From Akebia trifoliata (lineage: Eukaryota > Streptophyta > Magnoliopsida > Ranunculales > Lardizabalaceae): 64,000 nucleotides of DNA. How positions within the stretch are numbered: the first letter of the stretch is position 1; each line of letters starts with the position of its first letter. Below the pieces are notes generated by a model. That model was not told where the DNA came from. It was given only the letters and a program-made list of their open reading frames with translations, and searched no databases. The stretch spans positions 29,610,493 to 29,674,492 of the forward strand of contig CM030706.1 of NCBI GenBank assembly GCA_017979445.1. The letters run 5' to 3'. Shown one piece after another: positions 10,431 through 20,677 of the stretch. The position numbers and the translations under genes were made by a program.

Positions 10431-10839
10431 GTCATCACATATGGATATCAAATGAATATTGATCAAGAAAATAATACAAAACCCATCACATCGAAATTAA
10501 GATGAAAGCAAACACATCACAAATATATCTGTAGAGATCATGGCACATTATATGGGCATATAACACAAATAATAATTAATCTGATCCAACATTAAAAAAG
10601 CCCATAAATTTGTTGTCTATGGTCTAATCAAGGGTTATTTTTGGGCGATCCAAAATAAATCGAGATTCCAATAGATGTTACATTGATGATAGAATAACAA
10701 TGGTTGAGATGAGCTCACTCTCAGGAACATTAATTGTGCTAACATTAGATAAATTCGAATTTTCTGTCAATTTGGAAAATACAATCCGAACTTACATCGA
10801 TGATATCTAAGGCTCCCGATAACGAAATCGAGTGAACTC
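10431..10839 (-). other. End of element A leader and diverged flank
   Basis: Resembles F 34960-35260 (TTTTGGGCGATCCAAAATAAA block near 10640) as far as about 10705. The remainder to 10839 matches nothing else here and may belong to the repeat-array element to the right. Confidence 0.4.
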
Positions 10840-11650
10840 AAGTGAAGCAAAAAAAATTATCTAAGGAAAAAGAGTTGGTTCACTAAGAAACTGAGCTTCA
10901 CTCTAAAAGGTGAGTTGAGCAAAATTCTATCTAAGGAAAAATGGTTGATTTGCTAGAAAACCAAGCTTAACTCTATGAGGTGAGTAAAGAAAAAGTTTAT
11001 TTAACGCAAAAGGTCGGTTTGGTAAAAAATCAAGCTTCACTTCATGAGGTGAGTGAAACGAAAAAATAATCTAATTCATGAGGTGAGTGAAACGAAAAAA
11101 TAATCTAAGGACAAAGAGTCGGTTTCCAAGGAAATGGAGCTTCACTCTATTAGGTGAGGGAATAAAAAATTTATCTAAGGAAAAAGGGTCGGTTTTTTAG
11201 GAACCCGAGCTTGACTTTATAAGGTGAATGAAGCAAAAAATTTATCTAAGTCAAAAATGTCAAAAATTTATCTAAGTCAAAAAGGGTCGATTCGTTAGGG
11301 AATTTAGCTCCACTCTATAAGAAATAGTGAAGTGAAAATCGTTCAAGGTAGAAGGGTCGATTCGATAAGGAACCCACCTAGTTTATTACAACCAATAAAT
11401 CAATGGAATCTACTAAGTTAAAAGGGTCAATTGTGATATAGGTCAGAGCTATAAAGAAAGGAAAAAAGGAAACAAAAATTATCTAAAGGGTGAAGTGAAA
11501 ATCGTTCAAGGTAGAAAGGTCGATTCGACATGGGACCCACTTTAGTTCATTGCAACCAATAAATCAATGAAATTTGCTAAGGTAAAAGGGTCGATTGTGA
11601 TATAAGTCTAAACCATAAAGAAAGGAAAAAAGGAAACAAAAATTATCCAA
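10840..11650. repeat. Tandem array, ~70-bp degenerate units
   Basis: About eight units begin ATCTAAGGAAAAAGGGTCGG and carry a TTCACTCTA...AGGTGAG inverted motif. Two short partial units (near 11067 and 11242) break the phase. From about 11318 a longer period of some 165 bp appears (two copies, 11318-11475 and 11485-11645), so the array has begun a higher-order arrangement. Its position downstream of a - strand gag-like gene resembles the 3' arrays of F and G. Confidence 0.6.
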
Positions 11651-11689
11651 ATAAAAAAATGTCACAATAAGTAATTCAGAGAGACAAAA

Positions 11690-13137
11690 AAGTAATTTTT
11701 TATTTCATACAACTACTTAGACCTCCATCGGGTTATTAGAAGAATCATTCCCTTCTTGGGAGGTTACATCGGTAGGGATAGAAGGAGGCAGCCATAGAAC
11801 CGGTACTGGGAAGGTCGGAAGAGTAGAAGAAACTAACGTAGTCAGAGCGTCCTTTGATGATAGGTCTTAGGAAGGAAACTTCTTGATTTTGATGATGGTG
11901 GCCTCAAGCCGACCAGTAAGGGCCCTTTCTTCCTCCAAGGCATCCTCCCACTCTTTCACACTTTCGTCCAACTGACGTTGGAGCCCAGCCTTTTCGTCTT
12001 CAAAAGTTTTCACTCTTTGCTCATCATTCACTTCAACTCCTTGTTTAGCCTCTCTACTTGACCTTCAAAGGCCAAAGTGCATTGGGCCAACAAACCTTAC
12101 AGGTCTTGAAGTTTCTCTTTTAGGTCGTTGAATTGACCTTTAAGGTCAGAGACATCCTTCATCTTAGTCTCCAAAAAGGAGCGCGAGGAATGGGATCTCC
12201 AAATAGCGTTGAAGTACCCTCACGTTAAGGTAAATATGTCATGCTGCACCGAAAAGGCAAGAAGAATATCAAGTAAAAAGAGCGTAAAACAAAATAAGAA
12301 AGCTAAAAAGGACTGGGCAAGGACATATATGAGCCAGGTAGCTGCAGAGCTCGTTGATAATGAGTATTGGGTCCTTTTCAAGAAAGTCGGACGCCACCTT
12401 CTTGTAAGAGGAAAGAATGCCCCCCTCTATCAGTCCCCAAGTAATCTTGGGTCGGCTAGCATCGAAGCTCCCTAGGTTTCCTCATTGTGAGGAACTTTTC
12501 TTTAGGGAGGGCCCATGAATGGAATTGCTCCCAGCCTAGTGTGCCACATCAAAAGGAATTAGGGTGACACCTGATCCCTTAAGGCAGAATTTTTCTTTTG
12601 CCTTTTGCTCTATTGGTCAGAGCCTGTTTGGGTGACTTTGTTAGACAAGTCACTGCTTTTGGTTTAAGAAATACTATGGGCGGAGGTAGGAAGAAGAAAT
12701 GGGTCGATAAGGGGATAAAACAGTGATGGGGTAAGGTTGGTGGAGACATGGTCAGTTGAACACTTCTTGGGGCTGAGCTTCCGGATGACAAGTTGCGACG
12801 ACATGTCTTCCTTGGATTCAAAATTAGAAGAGGTTCTGAGGTCAATAAAAGAAGAAGAAGGGATAGAGGACAAAAAGGTAGTTTAGGAATCTAAATAAGG
12901 ACCTTCTCCAGGCTTTGAGGTGGTGGTAAGGGGAAGAGCAGGGGAAATGAAAGTCAGACTCTTTCTGAGCTCCTTGTTTTTTAGAATGCCTTCGAGAATT
13001 GGAGCAAGAGGAGGAGTTTTATCCCTCACAACTTCAAATCCAACAAAATCAATACAAGGTCAACAACAAGCAATTATAATTTAAATACACGAATAAGAAA
13101 AGGGTCGGGTAAGGAAAAAAGGGGAGGCGAAAGACTT
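11690..13137 (-). pseudogene. Retroelement gag-like gene, 3' part with coiled-coil-like region
   Basis: On the - strand, 12150-11900 reads segments such as DLKGQFNDLKEKLQDL and LLAQCTLAFEGQVERL, heptad-like and charged, then a short acidic/Ser-rich tail. Upstream (12990-12700) lies a Pro/Ser-rich stretch (KTPPLAPILEGILKNKELR). A - strand splice donor GTAAGT sits at 13134-13139, so 13137 to about 13030 may be an intron. The plan resembles plant 'putative gypsy-type' gag proteins that end in a coiled coil. Several stops show it is decayed. The function is inferred only from this general resemblance. Confidence 0.4.
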
Positions 13138-13139
13138 AC

Positions 13140-13876
13140 CAATTCAATTAAAGTAGTAATTCTTGAGGGCAGGGGAATATTTTCCTTGAACGTACTCCTA
13201 AGAACCCATAAGTCGAACGGGGTAGAGAAACCACTCCTTATTGGTTTCAAGGAGTTGGAGTTGCGTTTCTCGACCCTGATGCTTCAATAGGTAGTAGAAC
13301 TCGGGCCTCTTCGAAGCCTGACAAAGTTAGAACTAGGCTCGAATATCTACCAAACCCGGTCTCTAATCCATAGAGAACCGAGAATTCATCAGTTCCACCA
13401 AGAAGATCAAACAATAAAAATTATCGATCATTTGACCTGGGGCCTTGCGATAATAATTCAAGACCTCACGGGTCAAGGGAGAAAATATGATCATAAGGCC
13501 AATTCAGAACTGACCCTAGAACACAACTGTGGTGTTCTTTTCCCAAACTTCTTTGGGGCCAGGCTCAATACACCACTTAATGATTAGGTCTTGACAAAAA
13601 CATAGGGTTTTTTGTCCATAGTTCCTAGAGTCTGTTTGGATTGAAAAATAGAGAAAATAGCTAGATAAGAAAGCAAAACATAGGCAAAAATGAAAAAAAA
13701 AAACATAATAGAAAAAGAAGGCAAAACGGAAAACAAAATACATGGAAAAGTACTCGTAACAAGGAGAGGGTAAGAAGAGAAATCAAATAGAACTTTGATC
13801 GGAAAAACTAAAAGAAGAAGATGAACATAAAAAGCTGGAAGTCTCTAAAAAGGAAAATTGGCAGGGATTCGACATC
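13140..13876 (-). pseudogene. Retroelement gag-like gene, 5' part (putative gypsy-type domain)
   Basis: On the - strand, 13480-13380 reads LTREVLNYYRKAPGQMIDN and the sequence goes on to a tract ending near the splice donor at 13138. The phrase resembles the region 'L..VL.YY..APGQL.PN' found in plant gypsy-type gag proteins. 13540-13760 is low-complexity and probably intronic. The solo LTR B (13877) interrupts the locus, and more gag-like sequence lies beyond it at 15540-15760. Many stops. The identification rests on short matches. Confidence 0.4.
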
Positions 13877-15504
13877 TATAGACACCTCATTTTTGCACTT
13901 ACCTGATTAATCAACTCGTCAACTCGATTGCGACGATTCCCAATGATGGATGAATATTCCAATGCTCTATTTTGTTGCTAGATATGTTTCAGAAATTCGG
14001 ATGAGGTATCTCAAACTAACAAAATTATAGAAACCATGCTACGTTAGGAAAATATAACCCCAAAGATATAGAAATCATCATTTTTCAGACAAAAAGAAGT
14101 TTTGTGATAAAAATCATTAAAAAATTATCAAATAACTAAAATACCCCTAACATCAAAACATCTTTAGAGCCCACATTACGCTTAGAACAACCCTTTCAAA
14201 CACATAAAACAACAAATTTAAACCAAATAAATCATTCTACCAATTTTTACCAAATTTGACAAAATTACGAAAATGCCCCTCATAGGGTTCACAATCGTTT
14301 CATGCAAAAACATTCGTAAATGACACAAACCCATAATCCCATTGAATTCCTTATGAAAAACCGATTCCAAAATATCCCGGAACATCGAAAAACGATTTGA
14401 AACGCAAAAGTTCTCTTCGTGGGCAAAACGATAATTTTTCAATTTAAAATTTTTTTAAAATTTTAAATTAATAAATAAAATATTAATTAACGTAAAGTGA
14501 AACCTTAATAAAATTAATTTAAAATTTTGAACCAAAAAAATTAATCAATCAAACCCTCAGGCAAAATTGTTGGTGGTTGCCCACTTAGTTAAGTAGAGCC
14601 CCCTTTATATTTATTAAAAGACCCTTCTATCTGGGGGTTTAAATAATTAAATATATAATTAAGGGGTTCTCCACAAAACTTACAAAGATATTCTTTCATT
14701 GTATGCAATATTAAAAAACCTAATTTAAAAAAACAAGTCAATCTCATAAGACTTAAGTTAAAACCCTAATCTAAAGAAACCTAGTCAATCAAATGAAACT
14801 TAAGTTAGAACCTTAATTAAACAACCTTATCTTATCTAAAATGAGACTTAGTCAAACCCTAATTCTTACAAAAAAAATCTATAAATAAGAGCCTCCATAA
14901 CCCAATCTCGTAGGTCAAAATAAACCCAAGAAAAGTAGGTCAAAAAGTCTCCCCAGCCTTCTCCAAATCTTAATTTTGAAGCCCTAACTCCTTACCTATC
15001 ATTCAAACCCCAGCTTTTACTCAAAAAATATCCAAAAATCCTTCAAAAACACCCATAAATCTATAAAAAAAATTAGGAAACACTCAAATCTAGGAAGAAA
15101 ATACTTCATCTTGGAGATTAGAAGTGGATTTAGTGACGGAAACAAAGCAAGGAATCTCATACGAGGAGTCTCTTCGCCAACTCTGAGGGAACAAATCATT
15201 GCGATCATCTAGGTATACATTTTTTTATATTATTATTTTTATTTATTTAAGGTTTTTTAGAAATGTAACCTTTTTTTGGGGAATTAGTAGAGACCGACGT
15301 TTGTTAGGCGGGGTTGGTACCTAACACCTTCCAACCCCGTAACGTGATCCCCAGACCATAGTCTCTTTTTTTATTCGTAGATTAGTTGTTTTCATCTATT
15401 TAGAGTCAATGCTCGGTTCCTAGACCATAATAACAAGGTGGTGACTCCCAAACCTCAAAAATCAAAAGCGGGTCCGCACATCCTGCGGATCGAGGGCGTT
15501 TTCA
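13877..15504 (+). mobile_element. Solo LTR B, Tat family 1 (1628 bp)
   Basis: Full-length LTR related to those of A, D, F and G, from TATAGACACC (TG changed to TA) to GGGCGTTTTCA. No PBS follows and no polypurine tract precedes it. Flanks ACATC (13872-13876) and ATATC (15505-15509) are a 5-bp duplication with one mismatch. TATA-like box at 14880-14887, followed by AGAGCCTCCATAACC. Stem-loop at 15309-15339. Confidence 0.7.
15309..15339 (+). promoter_or_regulatory. Conserved R/U5 stem-loop in LTR B
   Basis: Perfect 9-bp stem CGGGGTTGG (15309-15317) with CCAACCCCG (15331-15339); loop TACCTAACACCTT, one base different from the consensus. Confidence 0.7.
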
Positions 15505-15519
15505 ATATCGAAGTGAGAA

Positions 15520-16040
15520 AAAAGGAAAATGAAAAAAAAATATAAGGGTTTTTATAAAGGAAACACCTCTAGATTCATAATTAATCAAACAATTGGGATT
15601 GCATAGGTGAGAGAACTCATAATAAGTTGTCACTACCATCATTACATCCCAAAAATGAGGAAGTCGAATCCCACTTGACCTGTTGAGATCCAATAAGAGA
15701 ACACCATGTGGAAAGAGGTGACCATTCGATGGGATGAACGTTGGCATTAAGTATACTTTCATTATAAGGAGTTGACTCAGAGTTACAAACCAGTCAGGAA
15801 AGGAAACATGGAATGGTTATTTAATGCGTTCGTTGGGAATGCGTTACTGACTTAATTCGTGTCGTTTCAAAGACTCAAGATCAAGAATTTCTAGCTCAGA
15901 GGTAAGGTTGTGCAAGTTCTTGGAAGGTCGGGATACTCCCAACCTTTTGAGAGTGGGCATTGTGGAGGGATATATTTTTTGAACTATAAGGAAACAACAT
16001 GTGTTGATAAAGACCAAGAGAGCCAACCCATGCATTGTAG
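15520..16040 (-). pseudogene. Retroelement gag-like fragment
   Basis: On the - strand 15762-15560 reads segments such as FIPSNGHLFPHGVLLLDLN and GIRLPHFWDVMMVVTTYYEF. The pattern 'G.RLP....F..V..YY' is typical of the N-terminal part of plant gypsy-type gag domains, and the part with APGQ lies on the other side of solo LTR B. A neighbouring frame (16035-15844) has no clear relative. Stops and frame changes indicate decay. Confidence 0.35.
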
Positions 16041-16279
16041 TCGCTCGAGTAGCTCACCGAAGAAAGGGGATTGAACGAAGGTCGAGAAAACAGGGTTCCA
16101 TAAATGGAAAGGGCTCGAATCCTTGAGATTTATGGATTTGAGAGATTAAATTAGAAAATAATCTTAAGAAGGGAATCTCACATGATTCTTATCCCAAAAT
16201 AGAAGGGGATAAGGAAGGAACATGTGCAAAATAGAAACTCCCATCTATAAATAGAAAAGGACCCCATGTAAAAAATACG
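16041..16279. other. No recognised feature
   Basis: Between gag-like and RNase H-like remnants; no supported frame. Confidence 0.4.
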
Positions 16280-17000
16280 CAACTTTTACTGCACTAAAAC
16301 TTGTCGACTTTTCTCTAGAACTAACTTAAGCATCAAAAGCTTTATGGAACAGGGAACAAGGAAGAATTTGAGGAAAATGAGATCGTCCGACCAGGAAGTG
16401 AAGATCTGGAGGTAATCACCAAAATCACTTCTAATGTTACCAACCAAATGGTCTATCCCAAAAGGCAATGTCATAATTTATGAGTAGTGAAAGCAAAAGC
16501 CAAACAAAATTGTTTAACTCTAGAATACCTCAGCTTCGTTGGTAAAAGCAACTTACTTAGTAGTAAATAGGTTGTTCAACACCTTCATCCTCTTGCACTA
16601 AAAGCATTCCCATTGCGCTAGCTATCGATGATAGATGTAATAATAGCGACTTTCCCTCAATTAATGACATTAGAGTGGACGGTTTCAACAAATCTTCTTT
16701 TATACGAACAAACACGGATTGACAACTCTCATCCTAAGTAACCGCATCATGGGTAAAGCCTTTTCAAATAAATTGGGAATGAAGCGACGAATATAAGAAA
16801 TCTTTCGAAAGAAGCTTTTAACTTGTTTCATAGTGGTAAGTTTCGACATTTCTTTAATCTCCTTCAATTGTGCAAGGCAATCTCGATAGGCGCATCTCAT
16901 CATAACTCCAAGCGAAAACATCCACGTACTCATGCAACAAACTCGAACACACCTTATTTCTCAACTTGTGATAAAGAAAATACAATGTACGTAATTCAAT
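16280..17000 (-). pseudogene. Ty3 reverse transcriptase/RNase H remnant (element C)
   Basis: On the - strand, 16860-16740 reads MKQVKSFFRKISYIRRFIPN, the RT-RNase H connection (usual form 'KQVKSFLGRI.YIRRFIPNL'). 16620-16520 follows with VQEDEGVEQPIYY and then YSRVKQFCLAFAFTTHKL, which match the RNase H region ('LAQEDE.GVEQPIYY.S' and 'Y...EK.CLAL.F...KLRHY'). The polymerase YVDD motif is not visible, so the upstream RT is missing or scrambled. Together with the protease at 18240-19021 it outlines a - strand Tat-like pol (element C). Confidence 0.6.
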
Positions 17001-17319
17001 TTTTCCCTTTTACCCCAGGTTGACTTCTATTAGAAGTTCTATTACGGATTAGACCTCGTCTTCTAGACATGGCAGTGTGGGTAATAACTCACTTATATCA
17101 TCTGACTCAATTTGCACCAAATTCTGTTCACAAGCAAAAATTCTAATTGGAAATTCGCAATCATTTTTCTACATGAACACAAACTTGTATTGATTTTTTT
17201 TTTGTATAGGAACTACAAATTATGCATATGAAGGCACGAAATATCTAAAAATAAATATAGGTATCGCCTTAAATCAAAATTAGCAACTCATTTGAAACAA
17301 GGCACAAAAAAAACCTAAA
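17001..17319. other. Diverged retroelement sequence, nothing specific
   Basis: Lies between the RT remnant and the repeat tract. No frame is supported. Confidence 0.4.
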
Positions 17320-17760
17320 AAAGGGATGGTCACACCAGCTTTGGTAGGCCATTGGTGAAAACATTTGGAGTACATCTAGCATGGCTTGACCATTTTGGCA
17401 CTTTCAACAGTGGGAGATACCTCAGGGTTTTAATCATTCCATGGTAAAAAAATAATGAAGGGTGCTTCGGGGTTTTAATCATTCTTTGATGATTAACATT
17501 TTGAGTGCTTCCACCATTGTTGGACCATTTTGGGCACTTTATCAGTGAACATTGTGCCTTCAGTTGTAGATAAACCATTCATGGAACAAGAGTTGTTTTT
17601 GAGTGTCTCCAGCTTGAGCAGGACCAATCTACACACTAAAATTTTAGTGTACCTCCAACATTGCTGAACCCTTCAGGGTACTCAAAAAATTTCTGAAATT
17701 TTTTTCTTGTGCTTCCAGTTGCAGTTGGACCATTTTGGGTACTTGAATTTTGTTTATTTT
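17320..17760. repeat. Degenerate tandem repeat
   Basis: About five to six copies of a unit containing TTGGACCATTTTGGGCACTT and CTCCAGC/ATTG-like words, with variable spacing (45-90 bp). The - strand frame across it (17578-17330) repeats KCPKWSNNGG-like residues, so it could once have been a coding repeat between protease and RT of element C. Confidence 0.45.
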
Positions 17761-17852
17761 CAAATAGAGGTTTGCAAGCAAGGAAAATAATGCACGAAAC
17801 AACTATGCACCAAGAATACTTTTATTAACATGTTTCAACAAAATAACAACAT

Positions 17853-17960
<108 letters not shown>

Positions 17961-18239
17961 TTGAAGGTGAAACATGAAACGGTCCCCCTTTTTTTGGAAT
18001 AAGAAAGATGGAAAAACCTAATTACTATTAAAAAAAGTTTGTTTTTTCAGCCACCTAAACGATGCATAACAGACTTTCTTCTTGATGACTATCTAGGTAG
18101 GTAAACTTACCTCTTCTTCATTTTCTTCCTCTTTTTCTTCTATTGTCCTCAACTGAGTCTTAACTAGACTTTTAGGAGTACTTGGGGAAAGTTAAACTTT
18201 GAATCTGCATTGTTGGTCTCCCACACCTCGAGTAGCTCT

Positions 18240-19021
18240 TTTACTATCTAGATCATTCACTATTCTCCGTCAACAAAGTACTTGAAGCATTGGTGATAAG
18301 ATGAAGTGACCCCACCATGCTTATGAATCTAAGGTCAACCCAATAAAGCATGATAAGATGTGGCCGCATCAATAACATATAAAGTATGGAATGAATCTAA
18401 CTTCCCACAGACAACCCTAAACTGTAACATTCATTTTGCTTGTTGCAATATTTTTCCTACTCTTTGTATGATTTGAGAGCCACTAGTCTGAATTTTATTA
18501 CTCGGTATCCCCCATACCTCGAGCACTGACAAGGGAAATATGTTTATAGAACTACTGGTGCCCACAAGGGCCCTCTTAACCAGAACATCACCTATTGTTA
18601 CCTGAATATACAAGGGTCTGTTATGCGGAAACTTCATCGTCAGGTCATCATCAGAAAAGTAGACAAAACTTTGTTTATCCCTCAAACTACTAACGCTGCA
18701 TACTTTCCCCCATGTTGATCGTGCCACCAACTCATCCCATATTTCCTTAACTTCTACTAGTAATACCTCCTCTCTCGGTTTTATCAGTGGCAAAACCTCC
18801 TTAGGAAACAATACTTGTACCTCATTACTCTTAATTAGTGCTTTGGCCAAAGCTATTTCCAACGACAACATAGTACCTAGAGAAAATTTTAGGATATTGA
18901 AAATAGAAACTACTACTGCCACCTTCTTTAGATGTGCCACGATATTATACAGAGACCTTGTTGTCAATCCATCATTTTCATCATTGGTTAGCTTGTATTT
19001 CATATTTCTTAGCTTAGCCAT
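18240..19021 (-). pseudogene. Ty3 aspartic protease region (element C), active site lost
   Basis: The - strand frame 19021-18431 begins MAKLRNMKYKL, passes SLYNIVAHLKKV and HNRPLYIQVTIGDVLVKRAL, and reaches LVGTSSSINIFPLSVLEVWG. Ty3 proteases have 'HNRPLY......R.L.D.GSS.NI.P'; here the catalytic Asp is Gly (codon GGC) and the next Gly is Ser, so the enzyme would be dead. Further on, in another frame (18420-18240), YVIDAATSYHALLG, IHKHGGVTSSYHQC and KYFVDGE match the C-terminal signature 'VID..TSY..LLGRPW.H...VVPS..HQC.K'. The gene is cut on its 5' side by element D's LTR at 19170. Confidence 0.75.
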
Positions 19022-19169
19022 TTGTCGTGTAACTTCACTGACATCTCGAGTCTCGGTTGTTGAATTTTTTTATCGTGAATCCAAAACTACATTGTTGTTT
19101 GAACCACCATCTTTCCCTAAAACTTCTTCCAATCTATCATCATTTTCCTTATTAGTTTTTCCTCCCTTC
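19022..19169 (-). pseudogene. Element C sequence upstream of protease, cut by element D
   Basis: The - strand frame continues with charged Asn/Lys/Glu-rich residues (KGGKTNKENDDRLEEVLG), a plausible gag-protease linker, up to the LTR of D. The rest of gag of element C is not seen. Confidence 0.4.
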
Positions 19170-20151
19170 TGTAGACACCCCATTTTTGCATTCACCTGAT
19201 TAATCAACTCGTCTACCCGATTGCAACGATTTCCAATGATGGATGAATATTCCAATGCTCTATTTTGTTGCTAGATATGTTTCAGAAATTTGGATGAGGT
19301 ACCTCAAACTAACAAACTATAGAAACCACGCTACACTAGGAAAATATAATCTTAAAAACATAAAAATCATCATTTTACAAATAAAAAGAAGTTTTACGAT
19401 AAAAATCACTAAAAAATGACCAAATTATCAAAATACCCCTAACATCAAAACATTCTTAAAGCCCCCCTTATGCTTAGGAAAATCCTTTCGAACACATAAA
19501 ATAATAATGTGAAATCAAATAAATCATTTCGCTAATTTTCACCAAATTTGATAAAATTACGAAAATGCCCCTCAAAAAGTTTACAATCATTTCATACAAA
19601 AAATTTTCATAAGTGACACAAACTGATAATCCCATCGAATTCCTTACAAAAAATCGATTCCAAAACATCCCAAAACATCGAAAAATGACTTGAAACGCAG
19701 AAGGACTCTTCAGGGGTAAAACGATAATTTTCTAATTATACAATTTTAAATTTGAAAATTAATAAATAAAATATTAATTAACATAAAATGAAACCTTAAT
19801 AAAATTAATTTAAAAATCTAAACTAAAAAAATTAATCAATCAAGCCCTCACGCAAAATTGCTGATGGTTGCCCTTTGATATTTATTAAAAGACCTTTCCA
19901 TCTACGGGTCCAAATAATTAAAGATGTAATCAAGGGGTTCTCCACAAAACTTAAAAATATATTATTTCATTGTACGTAAGAATTAAAACCCTAATCTAAA
20001 GAAACCATGTCAATCTTATAAGACTTAAGTCAAAACCTTAATTAAAACCCTAATCTAAAAAGACCAAGTCAATCTCATAAGACTTGAGTCAAAATCCTAA
20101 TTTACCTTATCTAAAAGAAATCTAATCAAACACTAACTCTACCCAAAAATC

Positions 20152-20161
20152 TATATAAATA
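20152..20161 (+). promoter_or_regulatory. TATA-like box of element D LTR
   Basis: TATATAAATA followed by GAGAGCCTCCACAACC, the same context as in LTRs A and B. Confidence 0.65.
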
Positions 20162-20471
20162 GAGAGCCTCCACAACCTAATTTCGTAGGTCAAAATAATC
20201 CCTAGAAAAAGTAGGTCAAAAAGCCTCCCTAACCTTCTCAAAACCCTGATTTTGAAGCCCTAACCCCTTACCTATCATCAAAACCCTAATTTTCATAAAC
20301 GAAGCGAGCATCTTACGAAGAACCATTCTACCAGTTCTGAGAGAACAAATTATTGTGATCGTATATGTATATTTTCCTTTTTATCTTTTTTCTTTATTTT
20401 ATTTATTTATTTTAGGTTTTTTTTAACAATTTAATTTCTTGGAAAATAGTAGAGACTGGTGTTTGTCGGGT

Positions 20472-20500
20472 GGGGTTGGTGCCTAACACCTTTCAATCCT
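20472..20500 (+). promoter_or_regulatory. Conserved R/U5 stem-loop in D, pairing kept by wobble pairs
   Basis: Arm GGGGTTGG (20472-20479), loop TGCCTAACACCTT (20480-20492), arm TCAATCCT (20493-20500). Three positions differ from the canonical CCAACCCC arm, each C to T, and each still allows a G-U pair in RNA. C-to-T change by deamination alone would give the same result, so this copy is weak evidence on its own. Confidence 0.55.
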
Positions 20501-20659
20501 GTAACATGATCCCCGAACTTAGTTTCTTTTTGTAGATTAGTTATTTTTATCCATCTTAAGTCAGTGCTCGATTCTTAGATCATAATAACTAGGTGGCGAC
20601 TCCCAAATCTCAAAGTTAAAAGCGGATCCGCACACCCCGCGGATGGAGGGCGCTTTCAG

Positions 20660-20677
20660 TGGTGACTCCAATGGGGA
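20660..20677 (+). promoter_or_regulatory. Primer binding site, element D
   Basis: TGGTGACTCCAATGGGGA begins one base after the LTR. The TGG start fits pairing with a tRNA 3' CCA. The form TGG(C/T)GACTCC..TGGGGA resembles what I recall of the tRNA-Arg-type PBS of Ogre elements; the exact tRNA was not checked. Confidence 0.75.

Larger units (their letters stand above)
3828..10710 (-). mobile_element. Element A: non-autonomous Tat (Ogre-like) retrotransposon, 5' truncated
   Basis: Read on the - strand from right to left: conserved leader module, short pol remnant, 3' region, polypurine tract and 3' LTR. Compared with element D (+ strand) it lacks ORF1, gag, protease, RT core, both RNases H and the N-terminal half of integrase. 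Homology to the leader of F and G fades at about 10705, and no 5' LTR or PBS follows, so the 5' side is lost. The left flank of the LTR is CCATT (3823-3827); no matching duplication is found on the right. It shares its pol deletion scar with element F. Confidence 0.75.
19170..20658 (+). repeat. Element D 5' LTR (1489 bp)
   Basis: TGTAGACACCCC to GGGCGCTTTCA, followed after one base by the PBS. It contains the TATA-like box (20152-20161), stem-loop (20472-20500), the AGGTGGCGACTCCCAAA block near 20590 and tracts of AAACCCTAATC / CTTAAGTCAAAACC repeats at about 19990-20110 that match the TTGACTTTAGTC repeats of the other LTRs. Confidence 0.9.

Noticed and set aside
18843..19199. 118-codon + strand frame
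   Set aside because: Antisense shadow of the - strand protease and crosses into D's LTR.
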